Below, in pieces: positions 8,347 to 14,865 of a DNA stretch of 26,644 bases. Numbering within the stretch: the first letter of the stretch is position 1; each line of letters opens with the position of its first letter. Position numbers and translations under genes: made by a program. Below the pieces are notes generated by a model, which was not told the DNA's origin, searched no databases, and worked only from the letters and a program-made list of their open reading frames with translations. Source of the stretch: T1Sed10-7 sp046540855 (GTDB taxonomy: Bacteria > Actinomycetota > Nitriliruptoria > Nitriliruptorales > Nitriliruptoraceae); the NCBI GenBank assembly GCA_046540855.1, contig JBKHEJ010000011.1, positions 1 to 26,644 of the forward strand, given 5' to 3'.

Positions 8347-8376
8347 CAGGTGCCGCCACCCTAGGGGCGGCACCTG
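8347..8376. promoter_or_regulatory. Palindrome over the divergent crotonase/DUF5317 promoter (copy 2 of a repeated palindrome)
   Basis: Perfect 11-bp arms CAGGTGCCGCC (8347-8357) and GGCGGCACCTG (8366-8376) flank loop ACCCTAGG. On the minus strand the loop holds TAGGGT, which fits the actinobacterial -10 form TAnnnT and would give a leader of about 30 bases ahead of the crotonase ATG. The core GGTGCCGCC-N8-GGCGGCACC is identical to that at 5709-5734. It is probably an operator or a leader hairpin. Confidence 0.55.
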
Positions 8377-8448
8377 GCATCATGCGCGTCGCACGCGTCG
8401 ACCGCGCCGCCCTCGGGACCCCGGGAGCGCGCTGCGAAGGAGTGGCCG

Positions 8449-9009
8449 GTGCCCTTCACGTTGGCCGCGGTGACGCTCGCCGTGGTCGTCTCCCTGGCGC
8501 GGGGTGGGCGCTTCTCCAACCTCGCCGAGCGACCCCTGACCGCGTCCTGGCTGCTGTTCGCCGGTGTCGCCCTCCAGATCGCCCTCGATGTGGCCGCCGG
8601 CCGGGGCCTGCTCCCGGCAGCCGGGTGGTCCGGATGGGGGCTGCTCGTGCTCAGCCAGCTGCTCGTCGTCGCCTTCCTGGTCACCAACCGCGCCCTGCCC
8701 GGGGTGTGGATCGTCGCCGCCGGTCTGCTGCTCAACGTCGTGGTCATCGCCGCGAACCGTGCGATGCCCGTCGACCCGGCCGCGATCGCCGCGCTCGGCA
8801 TCGGGGACGTCGAGGTGCCAGCGGGCAAGCACACGCTGCTCCACGAGGAGACCCGGCTACCGTGGCTGGCGGACGTGATCCCCGTGCCGTGGCTGCGGTC
8901 GATCCTCTCGGTCGGTGACCTCGTGATCGCGCTCGGGTTGCTGCCCCTGACCCACGCCCTGCTGCGCCCGGAGCCGAGCGAGCGCGGTGCGACGGACACA
9001 GGCTCCTGA
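8449..9009 (+). CDS. DUF5317 family membrane protein
   Basis: A 186-residue integral membrane protein with about five hydrophobic segments (roughly 1-17, 33-50, 63-79, 84-102 and 150-171). Polar landmarks include NRAMPVDPAA after the fourth segment and LPWLADVIPVPW before the last, the pattern of DUF5317 proteins in actinobacteria and other Gram-positives. Function is unknown. GTG 8449 has GAAGGA eight bases upstream. It is divergent from the crotonase gene and convergent with the degenerate HD-GYP-like gene, so it is monocistronic. Confidence 0.75.
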   Translation: MPFTLAAVTLAVVVSLARGGRFSNLAERPLTASWLLFAGVALQIALDVAAGRGLLPAAGWSGWGLLVLSQLLVVAFLVTNRALPGVWIVAAGLLLNVVVIAANRAMPVDPAAIAALGIGDVEVPAGKHTLLHEETRLPWLADVIPVPWLRSILSVGDLVIALGLLPLTHALLRPEPSERGATDTGS

Positions 9010-9014
9010 GAGCT

Positions 9015-9043
9015 CCACACCGCCGATCACGCCAGCGGTGTGG
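9015..9043. terminator. Hairpin between convergent DUF5317 and HD-GYP-like genes
   Basis: Perfect 9-bp arms CCACACCGC (9015-9023) and GCGGTGTGG (9035-9043) with an 11-nt loop lie six bases after the DUF5317 stop and overlap the last codons of the opposing gene. No T-tract follows. Likely bidirectional terminator. Confidence 0.65.
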
Positions 9044-10244
9044 CCAGCGGCGCGCGGTCCACGACCCGTCGCAGGGCCGCGATCACCTCGAGGTCACCGA
9101 CGTCACGGACCAGGCGCACGGTGGCCTCGTGGCGCTGCCCGGCATCCCGGGGGTCCGGGGCGTAGCTGTCGAGGTCACAGCAGGCAACCACGATGCGTGC
9201 TGGTAGCCCGACATCGTCCCGGGGGTGGGCCGACACGTCCGCCTGGGCCGCCACGATCGCGGCGACGCGGTCGAGCCCTCCGACCTCGTGGAGCACCTCA
9301 GCTCCGGCGGTCGCGAGGTCGCGTGCGTCCGCGGGGGCCTCCCGCTCCAGCCGGATCCGGCCGAGCTCGTGCAGGTGCGCCGCGCGGACCGTGTCGGCCA
9401 CGCTCGCCGCATCCAGGCCGAGCTCCAGCGCGACGGACCGGGCGAGCTCGGCGACCCGCACCCCGTGCCCGGCATCGACCGAGCCGAGCTGCTCGGGGAG
9501 CCGGGACATCGCGCGGATGGTCTCCTCGTAGGCCCGCTGCCCCAGCGCCAGCCGGTCCAGCCCGGTCCGAGCCGCCAGCAGCGGCAGCAGCATGGTGGGC
9601 AGCATCCAGGCGCCGAGGACCGGGTGCACCAACGCGCCGAGCGCGGCCGTCGCCGCGACCGACGCCCCGATCAGCCGGTTGCGGTGGATCTCCTCGAGCA
9701 CCCAGCGGTGGGCGTGCCGCAGGCCGGTCGTGGAGGTGGCGAGGGCCTCCATCGCCGGGACCCCGACCAGGATGGCCAGCCCCACGGCAGCGGCTGCGCC
9801 GAGGTTGAGCTCCGCTGCCACCCCGCTGGTGGCCGTGCCGGTCCAGGTCGGCGGACCCAGCGCCGCGCCGAGCACGGCGACCCCCGCGAGGACCCACCCG
9901 CCGATCGCGCGCTGGAGCAGGGTGTCGAGGTCGAGCCGCTCGCGGCGCAGGCTCACGGCGCCGAGGTGACCGGCGGCTGCGAGCAGGCCGAGGCCGGGCG
10001 GGGAGACACCGAGCAACGCGGCCGCCCCGACGACGGCGAGCGAGGTCGGGACCGGGCGTCCGTCGGCGAGACGGATCGGGAGGAGCTCCATCACCACCGC
10101 CGCGACGACGAAGAGCAGCGCCTCCACGAGCACGATCTCGGTGGTGAGCCTCGAGCTCTCGGGGAGCAGCCACCACAGCAACCCGAGCCCGCAACCGGCC
10201 AGGGCGACCAGGGCCGTGAGCGACCGCTCCCGCGACCGGCTCAC
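9027..10244 (-). CDS. Membrane protein with degenerate HD-GYP-like domain
   Basis: A 405-residue protein. The N-terminal half is hydrophobic (segments near 8-26, 36-55, 68-92, 114-130, 143-165 and 192-226). The rest aligns with the HD-GYP domain of the gene just upstream: HGVRVAELARSVALELGL (260-277) matches HSERVSELSVRVAEELGV, and AAHLHELGRI (288-297) matches ALLHDVGKIG. The metal-binding Asp of HD is replaced by Glu (H292-E293) and the HHERxDGxGYP segment by AAQADVSAHPRDDVGLP, so it probably does not hydrolyse c-di-GMP. Its start GTG 10244 overlaps the upstream stop (GTGA), indicating coupling. A regulatory or complex-forming role beside the intact enzyme is inferred. Confidence 0.75.
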   Translation of the reverse strand: MSRSRERSLTALVALAGCGLGLLWWLLPESSRLTTEIVLVEALLFVVAAVVMELLPIRLADGRPVPTSLAVVGAAALLGVSPPGLGLLAAAGHLGAVSLRRERLDLDTLLQRAIGGWVLAGVAVLGAALGPPTWTGTATSGVAAELNLGAAAAVGLAILVGVPAMEALATSTTGLRHAHRWVLEEIHRNRLIGASVAATAALGALVHPVLGAWMLPTMLLPLLAARTGLDRLALGQRAYEETIRAMSRLPEQLGSVDAGHGVRVAELARSVALELGLDAASVADTVRAAHLHELGRIRLEREAPADARDLATAGAEVLHEVGGLDRVAAIVAAQADVSAHPRDDVGLPARIVVACCDLDSYAPDPRDAGQRHEATVRLVRDVGDLEVIAALRRVVDRAPLATPLA

Positions 10245-11623
10245 GGGCCGCTCGGCCGCCGCGCCTGCGCCGCCGCAGCGCTCCCCGGCGCTTCCGCGCC
10301 CGCCATCGCGCCCCTCGAACGGCGCAGCTCACCCACCGGCGCGTCCGGGATCGCGGCACCGTTGAGCTCGTGCTCCGAAGCGAACTCGCTGGTGGGCTCC
10401 CAGCCGACCCGGCGGACGTAGGCCGCCAGCGCTGCCACCACCTCGCCATCGAACTGGGCCCCACTGCAGCGTTCCAGCTCGGCGATGGCGGCCTCGACGT
10501 CGAGCGCACGGCGGTAGGACCGCGTCGAGGTCATCGCGTCGAAGGCGTCGACCGCGGTCACGATGCGCACGAGCGGGGAGAGCTGGGCCGCGTCCACCCC
10601 GTGCGGGTAGCCGCACCCGTCGAGCCGCTCATGGTGGTAGCGGACGATGTCGATCTCCGGCTCCAGGAACCCGATGTCGTGCAGGATGTCCACGCCGATG
10701 GTGGGATGCTCCTGCATCTTGGCGAACTCGTCATCGTCGAGCGGGCCCGGCTTGTTGATGATGCACAGGGGCACGCCGATCTTGCCCACGTCGTGCAGCA
10801 GCGCCGCGTACTTGGTGATGCGCCGCTCCTCGTAGCCGACGCCGAGCTCCTCGGCCACCCGGACCGACAGCTCGGAGACCCGCTCGGAGTGCCCGCGGGT
10901 GTACAGGTCCTTGATCTCGATGGCCTTGACGAAGCTGCGGACCATGCGCTCGTAGTCCTCGTCCAGCTCCTGGAAGGCGAGCAGCCCGTAGCGCGCGATG
11001 ATCGCGGGCACCCCCATCAGCAGCAGCGCCCACCAGGAGGCTCGCTCGACCACGACCACCGTGAGCACCGCGATCCCGACGTAGGGCACCTGCATGACGA
11101 GCGAGGGACCGATGGTGCGGAAGGTGTCGAGGAAGGTGTCCGGGCTGGTCAGGGCCACGACGCCGGCCACGAGCGCGTGGTTCACGACGCAGTACACCGC
11201 CGCGGCGATCGTGATGGCGAGCAGTGAACGCCAGTCAGGGAAGCTGCCGTCGAGCAGGAACGCGGCCGTCTCGTACGCCAACCCCGCGGCAGCCGCGCTC
11301 ACCACGAACTGGCCGCTGTTGAACATCAACCGCATGAGCCGGAACGGCGCTCGACGCAGGGCGAAGGCGGGAACGGCCCCGAGGGCGCTGACGACCGCGA
11401 GCGCGGCCCCCCCGTAGAGCACCGCGACCAGCAGGACGATACTGCTCACCGACACCGCCACCCGGTCGCGCAGGACGGAGGCGAACCGCTCGGCGGTGAA
11501 GACGGCGAGCATGAGGACCAGGCCGGGGACCGGATCGACCCGTGGGAGCGCGCTCACGATCGCGACCAGCGCGGCGAGCGCCGTGCTGGTGACGTACGCG
11601 ATGAGACGTGCGTGGCCGGTCAT
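10241..11623 (-). CDS. HD-GYP domain membrane protein, probable c-di-GMP phosphodiesterase
   Basis: A 460-residue protein with about six membrane segments in residues 8-215, then a full HD-GYP domain. Metal and signature residues are present: GHSERV (H245), LLHDVGKIGVP with H277-D278, EHPTIG (H306), and YHHERLDGCGYP with H330, H331 and GYP at 338-340, followed by VTAVDAFDAMTS. HD-GYP enzymes hydrolyse c-di-GMP to pGpG or GMP at the inner membrane face. The tail after about 430 is Ala/Pro-rich and unlikely to be structured. ATG 11623 has AAGGGA upstream. The stop overlaps the start of the degenerate paralogue-like gene. A small leader ORF and an RNA hairpin precede it on the same strand. The N-terminal region is not one I can name. 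Confidence 0.9.
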   Translation of the reverse strand: MTGHARLIAYVTSTALAALVAIVSALPRVDPVPGLVLMLAVFTAERFASVLRDRVAVSVSSIVLLVAVLYGGAALAVVSALGAVPAFALRRAPFRLMRLMFNSGQFVVSAAAAGLAYETAAFLLDGSFPDWRSLLAITIAAAVYCVVNHALVAGVVALTSPDTFLDTFRTIGPSLVMQVPYVGIAVLTVVVVERASWWALLLMGVPAIIARYGLLAFQELDEDYERMVRSFVKAIEIKDLYTRGHSERVSELSVRVAEELGVGYEERRITKYAALLHDVGKIGVPLCIINKPGPLDDDEFAKMQEHPTIGVDILHDIGFLEPEIDIVRYHHERLDGCGYPHGVDAAQLSPLVRIVTAVDAFDAMTSTRSYRRALDVEAAIAELERCSGAQFDGEVVAALAAYVRRVGWEPTSEFASEHELNGAAIPDAPVGELRRSRGAMAGAEAPGSAAAAQARRPSGP

Positions 11624-11702
11624 CGCCGGGGTCCCTTCTGCTGTGCGGCGAGCGAGCGATGGGCGGGCAAGGTCGGCCTTCCGTGATCCCAGGACGTCGC
11701 CT

Positions 11703-11735
11703 GTGAGGCCGAGAGCCCTAGGCGATCGGCTTCAC
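11703..11735. other. Inverted repeat after the leader-peptide stop codon, ahead of the HD-GYP gene
   Basis: GTGAGGCCGA (11703-11712) and TCGGCTTCAC (11726-11735) pair at 9 of 10 positions around a 13-nt loop containing CCTAGG. On the HD-GYP transcript the stem begins at the leader-peptide stop codon, about 90 bases before ATG 11623. The alternative arms TCGCC(T) and (A)GGCGA in the same segment could form a competing fold. I do not recognise a riboswitch class. Confidence 0.4.
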
Positions 11736-11812
11736 AGCCAGGAAACGCTGGCGCCGCCGGACAGCACGAGCGCTGCCAGGCTGGCCATGGCGAGGAAGAT
11801 CCTCTTCGACAT
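11732..11812 (-). CDS. Candidate 26-residue leader or membrane peptide upstream of HD-GYP gene
   Basis: A very short frame reading MSKRIFLAMASLAALVLSGG then ASVSWL. Support: an ideal SD (GGAGG, + strand 11820-11824) seven bases before ATG 11812, a typical basic N-terminus followed by one hydrophobic segment, and position 108 bases upstream of the HD-GYP gene on the same strand. It has no signal cleavage product to speak of: the entire peptide would be a single membrane span. It may be a small membrane protein or a leader whose translation controls the downstream hairpin. Too short to be assigned to a family. Confidence 0.5.
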   Translation of the reverse strand: MSKRIFLAMASLAALVLSGGASVSWL

Positions 11813-12229
11813 GGGTACACCTCCATCGAGGGTCGTCACCACGCCGTCGTCCTCGCTGGTGGACGGCGATCAGGTCCGCTTCGCTCGATGGGCGCCACCG
11901 ACAGGTGGCGGTGTCTCGTCGTGGTTGCTACGGGGTTCGATCGTGCTCCCGGAACCGGGGGACGACCTCACCCGCGCATCGCTCGCTCTGCAGTTGTCAG
12001 CCCCCCGACACGCGGTCCCGTGCGGCCAACCGATCAGCCGCGCGACCAACGCGCAGGGACTCTCCCTGAACGTGACCGCGCGCGTACGTTACGCGAGCCT
12101 CCACGCCACGTCCAGGCCTTTCTACCGACATCATCCCCGTCGATGGTCCTGAGCCACAGGGCCAACATCCACCGATCCTCGGGGTCGTGCTGTTAGCGTC
12201 CGCGCGGGACACGACCGAGGAGCAACCGG
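11813..12229. other. Divergent intergenic region with several short inverted repeats
   Basis: This is the longest stretch without a convincing gene. It separates the leader/HD-GYP transcript (-) from the unknown gene at 12230 (+). Visible dyads: CGCCACC-GACA-GGTGGCG (11893-11910), CAGGGA-CTC-TCCCTG (12054-12068) and CGCGTA-CGT-TACGCG (12081-12095). The last is the most operator-like. Upstream of GTG 12230, GTTAGCGT near 12192-12199 may serve as a -10 but no -35 is clear. Open frames here are arginine/proline-rich and lack SD sites. Confidence 0.5.
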
Positions 12230-12958
12230 GTGGACGCTTCCCGCAACCCAGGTGCGGCCCCGTTGCCGCAGGACGTCGAGGAGATCGATCTGACCGCCAC
12301 GAGCGTCGGATCCGACCTCCACGATCCGGACCAGCGTCGGTTCGTCGAGTCGCAGCTGACCAGCATCCCCGGGGTGCTCGCGGCCCGGGTCGTGCCGGGC
12401 TTCGACCGCCAGATCGATGAGCTCCACATCGTCACGAGCCCCGAGCGGGGACCGAAGGCCACGGTCCGTGACGCCCAGACCGTCCTGCTCGCCCGTTGCA
12501 GCATCCCGATCGATCATCGCGTCATCAGCGTCGTGCAGGTGGATGACCACCAGCTCCCCGCCCTGGCACCGCGCGTGCGCCTGCTGAAGGTCGGGACGGT
12601 GCAGGCGGGCATGGACCTCATCGCCGAGGTGACCCTCGGGCTGGATGGTCAGGAGGAGGTGGGCCGCGCCGAGGGTGTGGCGACGACCAGCGGGCTCGGC
12701 CGGGCCGTGGCGGCGGCGACCCTGCGCGCCTTCGATGAGCTCGTCGGCCCCTCGGTCTCGATCGAGCTGCGGGACACGACCCGGGTCGAGGTCGGCGGCC
12801 AGCTCGTCGCGCTCACCGTCCTGGAGCTGCGCGACGCACGCGGCGACGAGCCACGCAGCGGCACGGCCGTGCTCCGCGAGGTGTCGGGTGCCGATGCGGT
12901 GGCGCGCAGCGTCCTGGACGCGCTGAACCGCAGCGTCACCGAGGGCGCCGCCTCGTGA
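12230..12958 (+). CDS. Conserved-looking protein of unknown function
   Basis: A 242-residue soluble protein. I cannot name a family. Residues about 33-105 look like a compact alpha/beta domain: QLTSIPGVLAARVV, then DELHIVTSPERGPKATVRDAQ and IDHRVISVVQVDD. This resembles, from memory, small uncharacterised domains in Firmicutes and actinobacteria with a KxxVRDxxxxL...IDHRxIS pattern. Residues about 115-200 form a second block (VRLLKVGTVQAGMDLIAEVTL, split: VRLLKVGTVQ and DLIAEVTLGL; then GRAVAAATLRAFDEL) faintly like ligand-binding ACT- or LeuA-dimer-type domains. No signal peptide, no cysteine motif. GTG 12230 has GAGGAG eight bases upstream. It lies between the HD-GYP operon (divergent) and bldD (convergent). 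Confidence 0.75.
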   Translation: MDASRNPGAAPLPQDVEEIDLTATSVGSDLHDPDQRRFVESQLTSIPGVLAARVVPGFDRQIDELHIVTSPERGPKATVRDAQTVLLARCSIPIDHRVISVVQVDDHQLPALAPRVRLLKVGTVQAGMDLIAEVTLGLDGQEEVGRAEGVATTSGLGRAVAAATLRAFDELVGPSVSIELRDTTRVEVGGQLVALTVLELRDARGDEPRSGTAVLREVSGADAVARSVLDALNRSVTEGAAS

Positions 12959-12976
12959 TGGCGAGGCTGGGGCCGG

Positions 12977-13483
12977 TCAGCGGCCGGCGTCACGCCGGTC
13001 CGACCCGGCGTCCTTCAGCGGCGCCATGTCACTGCCCAGCACACCCTCGCGACGCAGCTCCTCGGTGAGCGCCTCAGGGCTCGTCTCGTGGATCACGGCG
13101 AGGGCACGCAGATCCTCGTTGCGTACCGACAGCACGCGGCGGTTGAAGTCGCCACGCTGGAGCTGGATCGTCTCGAGGTAGCGGCGCAGCGGCGCGTAGC
13201 GTGACCCGAGCGCCTCCAGACGGCGCAGGTCGATGACGATGGTCGCGCTGACATCACCCTGCGGCGGCTGCTCACCGGGCAGCACGTCCGCTGGCCGGAC
13301 ACCGTAGAACTCCGCGAGCTCGAGCAGACGCGTCGCGCTGATGTTGCGGTCGCCGCGCTCGTAGGACCCGACCACCGCGGCCTTCCAGCGCCCCCCGGAG
13401 GAACGCTCGACCTCCTGCAACGACCACCCTCGGTCGAGCCGAACCTGACGCAGCCGTTCCCCCACGTCCCGTGAGTACGACAT
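12977..13483 (-). CDS. bldD: BldD-like XRE-family regulator with c-di-GMP-binding motif
   Basis: A 168-residue protein, close to the 167 of Streptomyces BldD, a c-di-GMP-dependent repressor of development genes. The N-terminal XRE helix-turn-helix spans about 7-70 (GERLRQVRLDRGWSLQEVE, SYERGDRNISATRLLELAEFYGV). The C-terminal domain contains R110-G-D112, eight residues, then R121-N-E-D124, an exact RxD-x8-RxxD motif, the signature for the tetrameric c-di-GMP ligand in BldD. ATG 13483 has GGGGGAGG six bases upstream; an in-frame upstream start adds only arginine/alanine-rich sequence. It lies downstream of the epimerase gene on the same strand with its own likely promoter (TACCTT, + 13521-13526). 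Confidence 0.92.
   Translation of the reverse strand: MSYSRDVGERLRQVRLDRGWSLQEVERSSGGRWKAAVVGSYERGDRNISATRLLELAEFYGVRPADVLPGEQPPQGDVSATIVIDLRRLEALGSRYAPLRRYLETIQLQRGDFNRRVLSVRNEDLRALAVIHETSPEALTEELRREGVLGSDMAPLKDAGSDRRDAGR
12984..12998. terminator. Small hairpin between convergent unknown gene and bldD
   Basis: CCGGCG-TCA-CGCCGG (12984-12998) lies 26 bases after the 12958 stop, inside the last codons of bldD. A second fold, GGCCG-GTCAG-CGGCC, starts at 12971. Weak, no T-tract. Confidence 0.35.
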
Positions 13484-13520
13484 GCGCGCCTCCCCCTTCC
13501 CGGATCTCAACCGACCACGC

Positions 13521-13567
13521 AAGGTAGCCGCCCGCCGCGCCGAACGGGCGGAAACCACCCTCAGTCA
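13521..13567 (-). promoter_or_regulatory. Probable bldD promoter with dyad and a partial BldD-box
   Basis: On the minus strand TACCTT (+ 13521-13526) fits the -10 form TAnnnT, giving a leader of about 30 bases with a strong SD. Upstream lies the perfect dyad CCGCCCG (13528-13534) / CGGGCGG (13545-13551), which could instead end the epimerase transcript. Further upstream, TGACTGAGGGTGG (minus strand, + 13555-13567) matches 7 of the 9 fixed positions of the Streptomyces BldD box TNACNC(A/T)GNGTNA, so autoregulation is possible. Confidence 0.4.
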
Positions 13568-13581
13568 CGTGCGTCCCGGCC

Positions 13582-14538
13582 TCAGCGACCGACCGCGGCC
13601 CAGCGCAGCGTGGCCGCCAGACCCTCCTCCAGGGTCGTCCAGGGCTTCCACCCGAGCTCGCTCGCGGCACGACGTGCATCGAGCGCGGAGTGCCGTACCT
13701 CACCGAGACGGGCCGGTTCCCGGACCGGATCGTGGGGGTAGGTCGTGGCGGCAGCCAGCGCGTGGAACAGCTGGTTGATGCTCGTGCGCTGCCCGGTGCC
13801 GATCAGCAGGCGCTGCCCGTCCGCCCGGCCCATGGCGAGGACGAAGGCGTGCACCACGTCGTCGACGAACACGAAGTCCCGGGTCTGCTCGCCGTCACCG
13901 TAGATCGCGCAGGGTTGCTGCCGCAGCATGCGCCCGATGAAGGTGGCGACGACGCCACCCTCCCCGGTCGTCGTCTGGTGCGGCCCGTAGACGTTCGCGA
14001 GCGTCAGCGCCGTGAACCCGACCCCGTAGAGCTCCTCGTAGGTCGCGAGGTACTCCATCGCCACGCGCTTGGAGGTGCCGTACGGCGAGCTCGCGGGCCG
14101 GTCGAAGGACTCGTCGATGGGCAGCTCGTCGGGGTGCGGTTCCCCGTAGGAGCCGATCGAGGAGGCGTACACGAGCTTGCGCACACCGGTCCGGCGCGCG
14201 GCCTCGAGCACCGCCAGGGTGCCGAGCACGTTGACGTCAGCGTCATGCAGGGGGTCTGCCACGCTGCGGCGGACGTCCACCTGCGCCGCGAGGTGGTGGA
14301 CGACCTCCGGCTCGTGCCGCTCCATCACCGGCACCAGGCCGCCGCGCCGGATGTCGAGCCGCTCGAAGGTGAAGCGGCCACCGAACCGCTCCGAGCGTGC
14401 CGCTGCGAGGTTCTCCAGTGACCCGGTGGACAGGTCGTCGACGGCGACGACGCGGTGTCCATCCTCGAGGAGGCGCCGGACCAGGTTCGAGCCGATGAAG
14501 CCGGCACCACCGGTGACGAGCACGGGACGGGGGGGCAT
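13582..14538 (-). CDS. NAD-dependent sugar-nucleotide epimerase/dehydratase
   Basis: A 318-residue extended short-chain dehydrogenase of the GalE/UDP-glucose 4-epimerase group. The Rossmann motif GGAGFIGSN lies at 10-18, DDLSTGS (34-40) binds the NAD ribose, HLAAQVDVRRSV (82-93) is a family landmark, and the catalytic residues are S126/S127 (YASSIGSYGE) and Y153-x3-K157 in SPYGTSK. The usual VYG after the catalytic serines is SYG here. NVYGPHQ and DFVFVDDVV further on are typical. It likely interconverts a UDP- or dTDP-sugar for cell-envelope glycans; the sugar is not predictable. ATG 14538 has GAAGG upstream; a GTG 30 bases earlier lacks an SD. It follows rsrA by 45 bases on the same strand. 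Confidence 0.88.
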   Translation of the reverse strand: MPPRPVLVTGGAGFIGSNLVRRLLEDGHRVVAVDDLSTGSLENLAAARSERFGGRFTFERLDIRRGGLVPVMERHEPEVVHHLAAQVDVRRSVADPLHDADVNVLGTLAVLEAARRTGVRKLVYASSIGSYGEPHPDELPIDESFDRPASSPYGTSKRVAMEYLATYEELYGVGFTALTLANVYGPHQTTTGEGGVVATFIGRMLRQQPCAIYGDGEQTRDFVFVDDVVHAFVLAMGRADGQRLLIGTGQRTSINQLFHALAAATTYPHDPVREPARLGEVRHSALDARRAASELGWKPWTTLEEGLAATLRWAAVGR

Positions 14539-14583
14539 GGCGGACCTTCGCGCCGGGGCGGGCGTCACCGGCGGCCGCGCAGC

Positions 14584-14865
14584 CTAGCGGGACACCTCCG
14601 CCACCTCGCCGAGGGCGAGCTCGTCCAGCTGCTGCCGGATCCGGTCCCGCAGCGAGGCCGGCGCCTCATCGACGCAGCCCTGACGGATGAGCTCTCGCAG
14701 CCGCGCCTCGAAGTCCGCCCGGTCGGTGCAGGGCGCGCACTCACCGAGGTGGTGCTCGAGCTGCGCGGCGGTGATGTCCCCGAGCTCGCCGTCCAGGAAG
14801 GCTTCGAGCCGATCGAGCGCCTCACGGCACTCGTCGCTGCACTGCTGGCGGTTCGCGGTGGTCAT
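14584..14865 (-). CDS. rsrA: RsrA/RshA-like zinc anti-sigma factor
   Basis: A 93-residue ZAS-family anti-sigma factor. RsrA holds SigR inactive through a zinc-bound domain and releases it when cysteines form a disulfide. The zinc motif H-x3-C-x2-C is H39-LGE-C43-AP-C46, with the upstream cysteine C13 (in DECREALDRLEAFLDGEL) matching C11 of Streptomyces RsrA; C9 is an extra nearby cysteine. Where RsrA has the pair C61-C62, only C64 (RQGCVDE) is present. The start ATG overlaps the sigma-factor stop (ATGA), so the two are translationally coupled. Confidence 0.93.
   Translation of the reverse strand: MTTANRQQCSDECREALDRLEAFLDGELGDITAAQLEHHLGECAPCTDRADFEARLRELIRQGCVDEAPASLRDRIRQQLDELALGEVAEVSR

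Noticed and set aside
11624..11731. c-di-GMP-I or other known riboswitch ahead of the HD-GYP gene
   Set aside because: The hallmark GGGCAAACC and CGCAAAGCC boxes are absent and no tetraloop receptor is visible, so no class was assigned.
11620..11826. 68-codon minus-strand frame over the HD-GYP leader
   Set aside because: The 26-codon frame in another phase has the ideal SD spacing and a sensible hydrophobic sequence; the 68-codon one is Pro/Ser/Arg-rich.
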